A stretch of 64,000 nt of DNA, from contig NC_086365.1 in the NCBI RefSeq assembly GCF_036324505.1, positions 6,754,655-6,818,654 of the forward strand. The letters run 5' to 3'. Below the pieces are notes generated by a model that was not told the origin of the DNA, did not search any database, and worked only from the letters and a program-made list of their open reading frames with translations. Shown here piece after piece: positions 44,636 through 59,600 of the stretch (its first letter is position 1; each line of letters starts with the position of its first letter). The DNA is from Eleginops maclovinus (lineage: Eukaryota > Chordata > Actinopteri > Perciformes > Eleginopidae). The position numbers were made by a program, and so were the translations under genes.

Positions 44636-47600
44636 GTAAGGCGCTTGTACTTGTCATCTGAGGGTTTTTTTCTCCACGTTTTATAAAACTTCAGCAAGAA
44701 ACTGGCAACCCAGGGTACATCCAGGTGTTTGTGCCGGACTCGGATTTCCTACAGATTGTTTTTACGGGTCGTTATTTCAAAGCAATATGAGCTCTCGCTA
44801 AATAGAAACATCCAGCCTAACGTATTCCCTGCGTGCAGTGTGCAGAATGGAGCGCTCGTGTTGCTCTGTAAAATGATTGCAGGGTCTTTGTGCGGAGACA
44901 AATTAACTCACTATCTTTTATTTGACAAATGGACACCCCCACACCGCTCACACTGCTTTTCCTGTATTCCCATCTCTATTATGTAATCTCCTCGGTAATA
45001 TCATCCCGTCACAGCTCGCTCCTGTAAACATAAAGCCGAAGCTATATTTAAGCGCTTTTGCACGAAAATCTACTGCGTGCTATAAGGGACAACTTTTGTA
45101 TTTGAATTTGCAGATGCAAGTTGTTGCCTCCATATACATCTGAACAGGACAGAGTCTTTTTTCACTTATTTGAGACACGTAAAACGCAAGCAAATAGCTA
45201 TTATTGCCTAATGATATACTGGGATGGTGTTGTTAAGCCCAACGCACCAGAGGTAGCGTTTACTACTGCCTGGTATGTGATTGTACACCATGTGACTTAA
45301 ACACTTGTTTCTTCCTCCTCTAACTTCATTCATATGGTGGAAAGGCCTCCAGGATTACATCTTGCACAATTTGTTTTATCTACCTCCCTAAATAAAAGAG
45401 CCGAAAACAGTTCAGGATATTCCACACATGCTCAGACCTTACTTGGTAATAGCTGCTACAGTACATTTTATATATCACTTTGCATTCGAAATGGTCTTTA
45501 TGCATACTAGAGGAGCGAAGACTCACTTTAAATCCCTATAGTTTTTTTTGTGAAATGGTCTATTTTTAGATCACAAGGGAAAAATCACCAGTCTTACACT
45601 CAGACCACAGGCATCCTCTGGTGAAATGTAATATTTCGCAAGCTTTGCATAGGAAACGGATGCTGTCAAATATAGAGAAAGGAGAGCTATTTCCTCTGTG
45701 CCAAGTAAAGCAAGCATTAGCTCCCCAGTCACTTCCAGGTCAGAGGAGGTGACTATAAATACTCTTTATCTGGTGGGAACATACATTATCATGCAGGAAT
45801 TAGTATCTCTGGTGTCATATTGTATGTGAAGTACAAGTAATGAACCATAGTGGATCATTTTCTGCCATTAGAATGAGGTTTCTACCCTCAATTGCAATTT
45901 CTTCTTCGCTAAAGTTGAATTTTTCTGGACAGTCACGCTTTACTGATGCACATTCTGCAATACCATGCAGAGGCAATAAAATTAGTCTAAGATTGCACCA
46001 AGCAAACACATAAACAATACAACCCATGTCTTTCCACCTCACCACTCAGCCTTTAGAATTATAGAACAGGAGCTTAGCTGTTCTCATAAACAAGCTTTTA
46101 CATACTGAGGATAAGAGGAATGTCTTCCATCTTGGTAAAATATCAGCATTCAGCCAATTCAGCCTTATCTGATCTAAGTCATTTACTGGGCCAGTAATTC
46201 AGACGTGACCTCAGGCTGTATGCTGATCCATATTGGCATCCTGTGGCATGAATTTGACCAGTCAGCGACTGACAGCTGTAATGGCAGGAGCAGTAATGAT
46301 AATAGTTCGCACAGAAGCGGTCATAGAGAGACAGAGACATAACAGGCTCTCCTATTTTTCAACTGCTGCCTGTATCGAGAAAACACTATAATTACTAATG
46401 AAAAAGTACTCACGTCTCGTGTGGGGAGTAAGCTATAGCTGCTGTGTTGGTCAAAAACACGCAGGAAAAAAGCAGACATATTCATTTACAGAGCTCACAC
46501 TTTGCCTGTTGGGTCCAGCAGGATGAAAAGATCTTACCCCGCTGGCCTTCCTGTTGTTGTCGGAGGAAATAACTGTGATAAGGAAGCACCAGCTCCCCAT
46601 CAAGAACTATGGATTTGAACTTCCCTGAATATTTTATAAAAAACACTCTGTATTCTCTGTGGGGCTGGCATTTCACTACAAATAGGCAAGTCTCAAAGAT
46701 GACTGCCTGTCTGAGATGAAATAGCAGAGGTCATCATCCTATGGTGGCGTTTTGTCAAGGATTTGTGTCTTGTAAACTCATAGAGCAGCAGAGTCTTGGT
46801 ATGATAATGTTTGAGCAGGTATAATGTTTACCATGTACAACACATTATTACAGTACAGCTCATGCTAATGTAATTAGTGTAGCAGATTTCCCCCCCCCCC
46901 AAATTGAATTATTGGACAAATTTTGAGATCAAAAGCAAAGAGGTCTCAAAAGATGGCTAAAAACAACAATTTCAGAGCAATTAGAAAGAGAATTGTTGTT
47001 ATTGTCTTCATATTATGTATGACACTGTATATAAGTAGCTAGTTAATATTAACCTGTACATATAGATTGCATAGTTCAAGAATTATAGTGCTTGAGTGTG
47101 TGTCTGCATGGCGGTTAAAAGAAGATATCTCGCTCAAACTCTTGCTATAAGTATTAAGATTTGCATTATCCTCAGTGCTGCTTCAGTTAGTGACTCCCTC
47201 AATTTCTCAGAATGACCTCTAATAACCCCAAACTACAGCTGTAAACTTGTTGCATTCATTTGTTGGTATAGATTAAAAAAGAGGATGATAGCTTGCACAT
47301 AACTACAGGATAGGGATATATTTGCAGATGGATACTCTGTTATATTATGGTCTATAGAGGCTAGTTTCTCAGTGTTTCTCTGCCTTTGTGTACATTTTTA
47401 GTACATTAATATTCAGTTCATGTAAGGCCAGACCTTATTTCCATCACATGCTCTCAGTCACACCTGCAATTTGAAGGGTTTGAAGGTTGTTGTCAAGCTG
47501 ACGTCACTCATAGCAGTTAATATCACAACCCATCTCTGTTTAATACACCAATTAGGGTTGTGAGAGTAATTGTCTTGGAGTGTGACTAACCAGCAGATTT

Positions 47601-50600
47601 GCCAAGGGCACCAAGGACATCCAGGTCAAAGAGGCGGTGGAAGATGGAAGGGTTTTTTCGGGGCATTTCATCCCAGCATGCGCGGCATTTCAGATAGCAT
47701 CTCTCAGGGTACAAAGGTAGTGTGAAGTCAAAGGAAGGTAATTTAAGCAGAATTTTAAAAGGATGGTTGGAGAGATTTCCTCACAGCCACATATTTGAAT
47801 GAGCTCAGCCTCTGATCTTGGCGTTTTTATTTACATCAATGCAGTTTTTTCCAAATGGAACTTCTAAGCACTGAAAATGAATTACACTCAGTAGTGCCAC
47901 TGTTAGAAATTGAATAATTGTACCAGAAATCGGGAGCGCTGCCCAGTGCAAGCGCCACAATGTTGTGGAGCCTTGTCGAGCGTTGATGGCTTTATTATGT
48001 GTCACTGTGGCTTTGTTCAGCTGTGTGCCTTTTCTCTAATCAGCAAATGATGAGGATGACCTTTTTAAGTCAGTCCCAGAGAGTCGCTTCTATACAATAG
48101 TCCCTTGGAGGCTGCTGAACATCACTTAAAAATGGCAACGTACGACATCTTTTGTTTTTCTTCTTGTGTGTCAGAGTTTTGTGACTCAAACAACCTCTGT
48201 ACACTTTATAGCTTCCTGACTTGATAGATTAAAGGGAATATCAGCAGCCCTCCTCCGACCCAGTCCTTGTTTCCCCTCTGACAGATCATAGCGAGTTCAC
48301 TGATTTGAGGCCCGGCCTGATTCCCATCACATGCTCTCAGTCACACCAGCGATTTGAAGGATTAGAGGGTTGCTGACAAGCTGACGTCACTCATAGCAGT
48401 TAATATCTCAACCCACTAACGTTTAAAACTGAAATTATGGGTTTTAGAGGTATTTTTCTTAAAGGGAGACTGTGCAGTAATTAGTGAGAAAGACGAAGAC
48501 AATAAGTGCAATGTTTTTGCTCACCACAAACTCCCACAGGAGCCGTTAACCCTCAAGGAGAGATTTATTTGCTGTGCTTTGAGTGGTTCGTTACAGTATA
48601 TCAAATTAAAGCTAATTCTCTTAGCATGGGACCTGTAGGTAAAACCCTTTTGCCCCATTTTACTAATTCAGAGTGCAAATATTTCAGTAGTTTTGGTTGG
48701 AATTAGCAGCAGAGTTGCCAGAGGCACCAAGGACATCAAGGTCAAAGTGGCAGATGGCAGATGGCGAGGCCTTTTCAGGACATTTTATTACAGCATGCAC
48801 GGCAGACAGAATCTGTCAGGGTGCAGAGGAAGGTGTGCCGTCAGAGGAAGGTCATTTGAGAAGAAAGTGAAACAAGGTACCCTTATACAGATTTAATCAT
48901 GACTGCATGGTTTAATGAGCTCAGCCTATGATCTGAATGTGTTTATTTACATTGCTGCAGTTTTGTCAAAATTACACTACTAAGTACTGAAAAATAATAA
49001 CACTCAGTTCTTCTGTTCACTGTTAGAATTTGACTAATTGTACCAGAAAACTGGAGTGCTGCCCAGTGCATAGAACAGTTTCACACAACAATGTGTTGGA
49101 GCCTGGTCAAGCATTGAAGCCATTCTAACATGTCACTGTGGCTTTGTTCAGCTCCGTGCCTTTCTCTAATCAGGAAGTGATGAGAATGATGTTTTTTCCT
49201 TTCAGCCTGATGTAAGAAGCTCCGGGAAATGAGTTTGGTATGGTTCCGCACTGACAATATCAGAATTAGTCATTGTATACCACCTTTTATTTTGTATTGA
49301 ATTGAGTTGTGCTTTCATAAGGGTCATTTTCTAAGCATGGAAGTCAAGAACACTAGAGGTTTGGTGTTCAATTGAGTATACTTGTATAAACACTGTTGCT
49401 ATGCAACGGACAACAATAATAGATGAAAACAATCCCACTGAAGACACGTCTGATTAGAGACCATTCATTCAGGATCTGGGAATATTTATATATTTTACTT
49501 TATTTAGTTTGAAGCACTACGACACCTTTCAACTTATGTATGAAAGCATACAATCAGAGCGAAAGGCTGGCAATAGAAATCTATTCTGGCACATTTGTTT
49601 GGAAAAGCTACTTTTATTTAGATTTAAATGCTACTGTAACATAAATGTAACCTGTTACTCAATACTGTACTATTCACAGGTGCAATTTTGAGGATTTAGT
49701 TTTGCTTAATACTACCCCACTGTATTTCCGGGTTTTTTATTTTCCTTTTTACTCCACTATATTCTGACAGCTTTAGATACTAGTTACTTTTCACATTTAA
49801 TAACTTCTGATACAACATTAAAACCCTCTTGTTTGTATATGTATTTGCTTGTGATAAAATATTAATAATATAATCATCCATAACCATTTGAAAGTAGCAA
49901 TTCTACATAAAGAGTACTTTTACTTTCAGTGGTTATACTATGAATTTACTTATTATATAAGTATTTCTTTCACCATTTAACCTTAGTGGGCAATATTGTG
50001 ATTCCATTGTCAACACACAACGGAAAATTTGATCAGAGAAAGTATTCGTTGAATCTTGACAGTCACCTAATTAAAAAACTGGCATTAAACTTGGCTCATT
50101 AAATCATTAAAATCACTAATGAGAATGCTCTCATCCTAAGTATAGCAGCGTGAAATAAAGTGCTGACAGGATCTCTGCCTTAATATGGCTGCAGTGCATT
50201 ACACTGTAACTGTATCCTAATGTTTTATCTGATTAGTCACAACACCTCAAATACTTCAAAATATACTCTGCAATCACGAATCATTTTCCTTTGCACATCT
50301 TGAGTTGCTTTTTCTAAGCTTTTCAGATAATGAGGGAGAATTATTAATACATATTTTTAGTTTTGCCACTCGTCTTAAAAAAGAGATCTCATCTCTGCCT
50401 TTGGAGAAGAATCTGTCAAACATCACAGTGAGAGTGACCTAATTGCCACAGTCTGTTTGCTTCGGAGATAAGCTAAATTTGGCAGACTTGCAATTGTCAA
50501 TGTGGAGCATATAGTTTTCAGTGAGGCGGATATAAACACTTTTACAGATGTTGCACGCATCTGGACCCACTGAATCCCTTAAAGCACTAAACTGCAGGTC

Positions 50601-53600
50601 TCTGGGTTTCGATGAGAGTCAAACATTTACAAAAAAGCACTTGAGGGCTCAACTTGATTTATTTGCACTGTATTCAATGTGACACTGATATAGTCAGGAT
50701 TAAAAAAGGGTTTAAATGTATGGTTCAGTTTGTGCAGAGGGGGGGTAAAAGCAGAATTTACTGTGCCAGAATCAGGGGTCAATAACAAGCAGGACGTCAG
50801 GACAAAAAGGTCAAGGCATGCTGGCAGAAAGTGCAAAACGACAGGCAAAGAGATAAAATAACAAGACAGGAAGGCAGATACAAGAAGGATGAAGGTGCTA
50901 AGAAGTTGCACACCAGGTGGTCTGGTAGAGATCTGTGAAAAAGGGGCAGGTAAATAGGTGTCGATGAGACTTTTGGGAAGAGCTGTGCAGCTAGGTGTGG
51001 CAGATGATGAAATAAATCCTCATACAACTGCAGAGAAAGGATTTCATTACATTGCATTTCATGGAGCTGACGCTTTATCAAAAGCAACTTACAACAACGG
51101 CATTCAACCGTGAAGAGACAAACTTGAAACTTGTACATTAGCTTTCAATTAGTTAGAGCATTGTCAGTGTTTACTGCTTATGCTTCAAATAAGCCAAACC
51201 TTTCTAGTTGCTACATACAGAACCAAGACTCATTTTTTGTTTTAGTTTTTATTGGCCAAGGTGCAGTTGAAACATGAGGCTTTTTCAGTCTGGGTCAGCT
51301 GATATGCAGAATTTCTGATGTCGGGATATCAATTGGGAACTCGTTACACTCTTTTAAGGCCAGGATAGCAAACAGGCGTGTTTTTGGGATGAGGAATTCT
51401 GTGATGGATTGGAAGGCTCTCAAATGAGATGGCAGATAAATAACAGAGGCTAAAGGTGCATAACCCATATTTGTCTCTTGACGACTGGTCAGATACCTTT
51501 TGAATGAGTTCCCACACCGCATAAAAAAGCTCTTAAAACCCGATGTTCACTACCTGCTCAGCAACAAAAAGCAGGCAAGTAAAGTGGGCAACGGCTGGTG
51601 AACATACTGTAGTGGAGCATTCAGCAGCTAAAGACCCAGATATTTCCCTCAGGCGTCACTAGAGACCCAAAACACAGCTAAAGGAGAGTGAATGCGACTC
51701 CCAGTGAATGTTAATGTTGCTTTGTGTCTGCTGGATGTGTTAATCGCCAATTGTATGCTACCATGTAGGCCATTTTCCTAGTTGGCCAGAAAATCAGCGA
51801 GTGTAAGTTCTGAAGCAAAACCAGAATTAGTGTCAGACAAAGTGGCTGAAAATCAAAAGTAACACTTGATTTTCTGGTTGAAACTACAGCAAATATAAAA
51901 GTCACATTAATGTCCACTGCATTTAACTCAACTGTTTACATGAACATTTCCCTGTTTGTATATAAATGTAAAAAAGAACGTAAACTGTAATGTAAAGTAA
52001 TTGTAGCTGAGTAAATATTGCCTGATTTGCCTCAGTTGTAGCAAAGATTAGCATACTATGTCAGTGCATGTACCGTAAATACTGCTTGTACAGTGTGGTT
52101 AATAATAATGCATGGTTTGAAACGCAGTTCGTTATTTATTTAAGACATATTATGAAAGTTTTAAATCCAGGATTGTTATTGCATGATGATGTTATTGCAT
52201 TTGTAGGTTAGTCACGGGTGGGACCATATTTCCTGTATTTCCCTCTAGCTGAAGCTATTCATAGTATGTATCATAGCATGTAACAGGAACACCATGTGGG
52301 TTTCAAACACACACATTCTGTTATCTTCAGCGGTACTTATTTGTTCTGTCAGCCTCTATCTCCAATGAAGGTAAAACATGAGATGAGTGTGGTTTGTGTC
52401 AGTGTTATCAGAGTGCAAAGGGTTATCCAGGGGCTTTTTTTCCCACCCTCTCTCTCTGCCAGACTATTAGCCTGGATAATTTCGCTGCACATTCGATCCG
52501 GGAATCCTTTTCTGTTAATGTGACGTAACTGTGATCCCCTGAAGTCATGGAGCACAATCACCCTTTCCATGCCTCTTCCTCTGGGTTTTTTTTACACTCT
52601 CTGATCAGTCACACAGCTCATCTCATGTCCCACTTCTACATCAAGCGTGCAGAGCAGAGGGGATTGAAGTGTTCTCATGGGAAATGTGCGCTTAAAATCT
52701 GTGTGGCTCAGTACTGAAGACACATAAAAAGGAGATATGTAATTTTTTTGCGGTGTTATGTGCCTGAAATTGTCCAGCAGCCATGTGCCAGTTTATGAGA
52801 CCTGTTTTCATTGCAACACTCAGATCATACTTTGATTTGTTTACACATTTTCTCACACAGTATCTCCCATGTGAATGACAAATAGTGTGATAGTGTAGCA
52901 GTAATCTAAACAGACAGAGATTACATATCACTGGAAGCATGAAAGGGTAGATGTGCCAATCCAGTGCCAGCAGATGTGTCATTACCTCTGAGCTACTCAG
53001 AGAGCTATAATTACCACTTATTACCACTCATTTTGTATGACACCTGTTATAACCCTTGCTGTGTCCCTGTGGTTTTATTTTGGTTTTTAAAAAAGCAATG
53101 GGACCAGATATATTGAAAGAGGCAGGAACATAGTTTTACTGTTACAACTGTCAATGTAGGTAACAATGAAGCAGAGCAGCTTCTTTGGCTGATGCAAAGC
53201 TAATGCAATTTTAAATGACCCAAATTCATGTTGGAAAGATTATATGAGGAAATGGGCAGGCTTCACTTTTGATCAGTGAGATGAAAGCACCGCCAAAAAT
53301 GTCTGCAACATTACTCTTTGAAGTTCAGTTCTAAACGCCTAGTCCAGGTCCTTGACGTGGATAAAGAAAATGGTGCTAACGAGCATATGAAAGCAAATAA
53401 TGGCATAGAGGTGGGAAAAATATTTCCTCAATGGCCTCTGACCTTCGTTTAATGAGAAAAAAAATGCTCATAAACCTCCTGAACAAATGCCTTTGCTGAA
53501 TGGATGTTTACCATCTCATTACGAGCTATTCAGAAACTGTGTTTTCTGATATTCAGGCATTTAGAAAAAACACTGAACCACAGACGAAGAATATCAGCTG

Positions 53601-56600
53601 TTAAAAACACCATATTTCCTTTTCATTTGAAACAAGCTTAATATTGCATATGAATATTGGAGTAACAAATAACAATAATATAACACATAACAAAATACAT
53701 AACTCCAAATGAATGCTCATGTTGCTTCTTAACTAAACACAACTGTTTGCCAATAAATTAGCCATTACGTTTAAATGTAATGATATGCCAATACTGTGGC
53801 ATGCCCAATGTGGGCACAAAGTATAGGTGCAGGTTTTAAGTGGTAGTTAAGAGTAAGATAAGATCCTTTACTTAAAGTGTAACTTGAACGAAATGAACAC
53901 AACAAATGCTTTGTAAACCTTTGGTGGTATCTAGCCATGCAGCTAGCTTTTACTTTATTTAACTATAAACAGTCACCGGATAGAAATCCTGAGACAGTTT
54001 TTCTATCCCCATTTGAATTAAATCAATGACCCACTTTCTGTAAAAAATTACAAAGAAATGTAAAGTGGTAAATCTTCAAGTGTTATCATTATACATTGTA
54101 ATTTTTGTTGCGCAATGATGGACATTATTACAGGCACAGCAGTAACTAGCGGGGTCAGATTTAGCTAAAGGTTAAATAGGGAACCACAAGCAGGTGTGAA
54201 GATACGTGACTGGAACTGGTAAGGCAGTTATAGCTAACATTGTGTCTTATTTTATATACACGTACCTGTGCCCCTATTTACATCAGACTATGAGTCATTT
54301 AATTACAGGCTGATTAGCATCATCTCGATGACTCGCACCGTTGCCAGCCCTCATCTGCAAATACAACTCCCGCTGGACCTGCTATCTGAAGTTGGTGTCA
54401 ATGGGATCCGAACCCGCAATTCAATTAGATCAATATAACCCTCAATGCTTTATTACAGAGCGCTTGAAAACGAAACAAGCATTGGATTTCTCTGCTCATT
54501 GTGTCCATCTATAGTTTAAAGGCAAATGTGGTTAAGGGTACAATATGTGTTCCACCTTTCCTTTTTACGGCCTTATAGAGTATTCACACAATCAGGGCTG
54601 GAGACTACTTAATTCCTCGTCTCCCACATGGTCTGCCAACAGTAAAAGCTCTTGTGTCTGCCGTAAGCTTTATTGAGTTCCTCCTATATTCCAAGAATTC
54701 AATATCAGCATGTGTGTATGTGTGTGAGTGATGCTTCTATGCACAAAGTATCTAACCATCAAAAGAGACAATGATACAGCCTTGCAGTGAGAGGACAGTG
54801 TGGAGAAGTCAGTTTGCATTTACATACTGCTTCTTTTAAATCCATATTTTTATTGTCCTGTACTTTGGTGTAGATATAAGGGCCTTCAGATCAACTGTGT
54901 TATGCATAAAGGCTGCAACCAACTATTAATGCATGGAAGCTGGAACCTATATTTTTATTTTTGGATTATCTGGATTGTTGCTTGTCGACTAGTATCGGTA
55001 GTAGAAGAAAAAACATTGTGTCCAGATATTTATCCCATTTTAATGCATTTATTCAAATCACCATTATGGAGAACACATTTACTGTAATGATCTCTCCCTG
55101 TTGGGCAAACAAGCTGTGGAAGGTTTTAAAGAATAGATGATTTTTGGCGATCTCCATTGCTTTGTGGAGTGACTTGAATGTAAATCAGCAGCCCAGCTTT
55201 CAGTGATATAAGGTGTGGGCGTTCTAGTACTGGTGGAAAATAATGTTCAGTAAAATAACTACATAATCTCTGAAATGGATCTAAGTTAAATACATTTCTG
55301 GGAAACATTGTGAGTGTTTAAAGATGCTCTAATCATCATTCTCACGTTAAAAGTGGATACAATGAGATGTTATGTGAAAGGGGTTGCAGAGATTTGTCAC
55401 CCAACTTTACAATTCACTGCACATTTTAGTGTCTTCTTTGACCAAAACAGCAATATGAAGAAGTGTCTGGGAACTTGTGACTGGCCCCCCTACTGCCTAA
55501 CATTGTGTTGACAGTATGATGAATTGGTGAGACTAAAATCAAAATATATATGGTGTGAAACTACAAACAGAGCAGTACATCTCGGCATCTCCCCTGCAAA
55601 CGGCAATCTTCTCTCTTTGTGTGCTTGCAGGTTTCTGGACACACAGTCTGAATAAAACATGTTATTGAGAGTCCTGAGTCCAGTGATTGAGTACCAAATG
55701 ACTTCCCTCTCCTTTCATTGTAAATTTGGTCTGGTAGTTTCAGAGGGCAAGAAATGAATCATCTACGCTGGCAGACTCATTGAGTTTGAGCGTATTAGGG
55801 GAGGAGAACTCATTGGACCCTGGAGTCAAAGCTTCTAACCTTAGATTTAATGTAAATTGTTATAGCCGGCCGCTACTTCCCTACTTTTATATATTTACTT
55901 ACTGAGTAATGCTGCCGCTTAACGTAAATAAGTAACAATAATGCTGCTACCTTTTTTATACCATACATGTGGGCCTATTTGTTTTTATTTTGTTAACGTT
56001 TCCTTGCCAACACTGCACCATGTGTTTAATAAAGGCTGTGCGATTTTGAGAGTGCCAGTACCTTCAAAACAAATGAATGCCCGACTTATTCCCTCTCTCC
56101 CTCCCTTATTCGCATGCATATAGTTAAGCCAATGCAAATAATCTATGGATTGGATTGCTGTTCTATCTTTCCTGCCCCAGCTGGCCTTGACTGAGTCTAT
56201 TTATATTATCCCACCCATTGATTTGCCTTCTCGTGCCTGTGCTGTTAAAGTAATTGAACGGGGCATTTTTCCCTTTGGCTCACACTTAACTCACACCCGT
56301 TTTCTCTCCCTCTTTCTGCCAGATGTTGCCAGGGCTATCGAGCTGCTGGAGAAGCTGCAGGAGTCGGGTGACGTGCCGGGTCACAAGCTGCAGTCTCTGA
56401 AGAAAGTCCTTCAGAGTGAGTTCTGCACGGCCATCAGAGAGGTGAGTCACTGTCAAAAAAGGGAACCGCTGTACCGTGAACGGCAACATGACTCATGTCC
56501 TTTCATTCTTTTTTTCTGCGAGACTTTTTATTTATTTTTGCTGCTTTTCCTCTGGTGACCTTTCTCGGGCTACTACTCTTTGTTGTTGATTCTTCCGATC

Positions 56601-59600
56601 AGTCATTTCGTTCGTCGTTGGAGCTTCTGTTGATGAAGATATTTTTCTTTCACCTATTCACTCATGGATTCTGTGTTGTCAAGGCCATAGTACCTTTTCT
56701 GTTTCATCCAAACAAACCAGAAGAGTACAACTTTATTTAAAGATATGATTTAATCTTTATGCCTTGGCTTTTGGTGATGTTTGTATTATTGTTGACCAGA
56801 GCACATCAGGCAGGTTCTAGACATTAACCAACAAATATTGGCATACTTAAGATTTTAGATACATTTTAGACATATTTTACTTTCAATTTCATCACATTTT
56901 TGCTGGGCTGAAGCTATATGATGGTAACATTTGCTTCTACACATTTGCTTCTATACAAGTGAAGGAAGTGGCCAATTGTTGCTGAGAAATTAGCCTTTAG
57001 TATAGTAGCTTTAGCGATTAGCTTGCACAAAAGTAACCTATGTTGTGTTTTGTTGTAACACAAAGTGGAGCCAAAATCAGCAGAAACTGAACAGTAAAAA
57101 AGGAATAAAAGATGAGATTGTACCTTTAATTTACTGTTGGGCTACTTCTAAAAAATGGCTGCAGTATAATGAAATTTGAGATTATTACTCTGCCATATTA
57201 CTATAGAGCCGAACAGCAGCAATGAATTTTTAACTGCGTGAAAAATTCACCCTGAACATTTCAATGGCCATGAGGCCAGAAAACATTATGAGCATTTCAT
57301 TAAGTTGGAGGTTTGATACGCTTGTTACTTTGAATTTTAATTAAGCAAATCACTTTTACAGATTTGGTATAATTACTTTCTATAGTGATGGTGTGAATCA
57401 TAAGCATGATTTTCCCCTTTTGCTTTGCGTGCTTTCGTTCGCATGAATGCAAACGGCCACCCACTGATCCATCATCTTAGAATCATTCATCAGGAGGACG
57501 GCGTACTAAGTAAACATGAGCTTTTGCGCTACATGCCGCCACAACATAACATGACTTATAACAGCCGATGTTGTAAATTTAATGTGCTGTCTGAAGTGAT
57601 GCAGCATCATCCAGTGACAAGTAGATAGATAGAATCGGAGGATGAAACCCTCTTTATTAGTCACATACATGCACACAGCAGAGCACACACAGTAAAATTG
57701 GTCCTCTGCATTTAACCCATCCTAGTACTAGGAGCAGTGGGCAGCTATTGTGCAGCGCCCGGGGAGCAAGTATTTGTTAAGCCAGCAGGACCGTGAGCAG
57801 CAGAATGGATGATGGTCTCGATGGCATCCGTGTTGCAAGTTAATTGTAACCAAAGTCAACAATTTGTCCTGGGATGAAAGCAGACTTGTCCAGAATATTG
57901 TTTTATTTTTGCTTTAAAGCTTTGTAAAAGTTATGGGGATACATTGTAAGAAATTGAATGTAATATTCACAATTACTTTTGTTTATTAGAATAATCAATC
58001 ATTTGAGGCTAAAAGTTTTCCTGTTTTTGTTAGCTTGGAATAATCCTTTTTTAGGAAGCGATTCCTGTTTTATATTTCGAAGAGACAAAAACGGTGGTCC
58101 TAATGTAAGGCCACGTGTTCTCTGTTAAAATACAGAACATGGTGGCCTTGTTATAATAGTGGTTGGGCTTTCATTTGGTTGCAATATCTTTGTCACTAAG
58201 ATATTCTTTCATGCACAAAGAGTTTAAGAATACGACAGTTTAAAATCATAAAACATGGAGATAAGTGAAATTGGACACACCGATAAACCCAGAAAACCAT
58301 CTGTAGCGTGAGGGGGCCCAGACACTTAACAGAAAGAATATACAAGTTACATAACACATCTAGAAATTGAAGAGAGTTAATGTGTTATGCAGAAACATTT
58401 CAAGCTAAACTGATCCAACCCTAACTACTAAATTCTCCCAAAATATTTAAGTTTTAAATAGGTCAGATTATAAGGGAAATTAATCATCTACATCAATCGT
58501 TATTAAAACAAAGCACTGATCAAAGTAAGGCATCTATATTTCTTTAAGCATATAAGCTTTGTTTACAGCCATTGGAACAATTATTGACACTAATTAGGAG
58601 AAATGGCCTCTGGCAGAGCATTACGCAGAAACCCTGGCATCATGCAAAGTTCCAGGAAGGCAGAAAGTGTTCTTCTCTCGGGGTGCAGCTCTGCTCTGGC
58701 CCTCTCTGGGGAAGCTGGCACATCCTGACTCCAACTGCACGTCTGGCAACCAGCAGAGTGATCTCACTGCCAGCCAGTGGAGTGAAATGAATCTCAAAAA
58801 CATTTGAAAAGGGCTTCAGCAGCAGTAGCAGAGGCCCATGTCAGAGAGGCAAAGATGCAGACCACTTCACCCACAAAGAGCTGGCTAAACACAGTCACCA
58901 GGGCAACCATCAGAGATGCTCTGGGATAAGAGAGCTGCAGAGAGGTCGACTCTGGTTTACAGTCGATTACAGGTTTGTGTGAGGCGATGATACAACAGCT
59001 TCTCTCCGCGGAGTTAAACCAGCTGGGGGACAGGTTGTAAGTGCGGGCATTTTAAACTGTGGATTATTATTGTTATTACGCAGAGCATTGAAGGAGTTGT
59101 TATGGTGGAATCTCCCAGTTCTCAACAGCTGGGTTTGTACTACAAACAATTACAGAAGACAGTAATAGGATGGTTTAAATGACCTAATATGCACAAGTCT
59201 ATGCGAATGTGTTTGTGACAAAGGAACATTTACCCTCATACATTTCACTTAGCAGATGATCTGTACTTAAACAGTGATCTTATTTGCATTATCATCTTCA
59301 CTTTAGTTTTTGACTGTCTTTTTTTTTTCTTTGATATCTCAGATGTCGGATCTTTAAACCAGCACACACAAACATTTCCACAAAATGATAACATAACTTT
59401 AACCAACCATGTTCATTGTTTTAACAATCTCAAGCAAATGTTATTATATGAGGACACTAGTATGTATCCAGTAGCCACCTGGAAGAGAATACATATGCAT
59501 TGCAAGTATATGCTATATGCAACAACAAAAAAAGCTAAATAAATTGTAGCATCTTTTATGGTTACAGTGTTCCTTCTCCTCCTCCAGCCTTGTTATTTTA

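Larger units (their letters stand above)
44636..56322 (+). other. lin7a: lin7a intron 1 (11.7 kb)
   Basis: Holds a diverged direct duplication (47,425-48,073 and 48,308-49,205) and fish interspersed repeats (49,715-51,760). The stretches 44,640-47,420 and 51,760-56,320 are AT-rich and unremarkable apart from a C run near 46,890-46,900. Confidence 0.7.

Noticed and set aside
44371..44697. Open frames rich in Arg-Glu (minus) and Ser-Leu (plus)
   Set aside because: They are translations of the CT microsatellite before lin7a, not genes.
54385..54425. Minus-strand GGTTCGGATCCC, resembling a tRNA B box
   Set aside because: No A box, D arm or acceptor stem lies at the right distance, so it is not a tRNA or a clear SINE.
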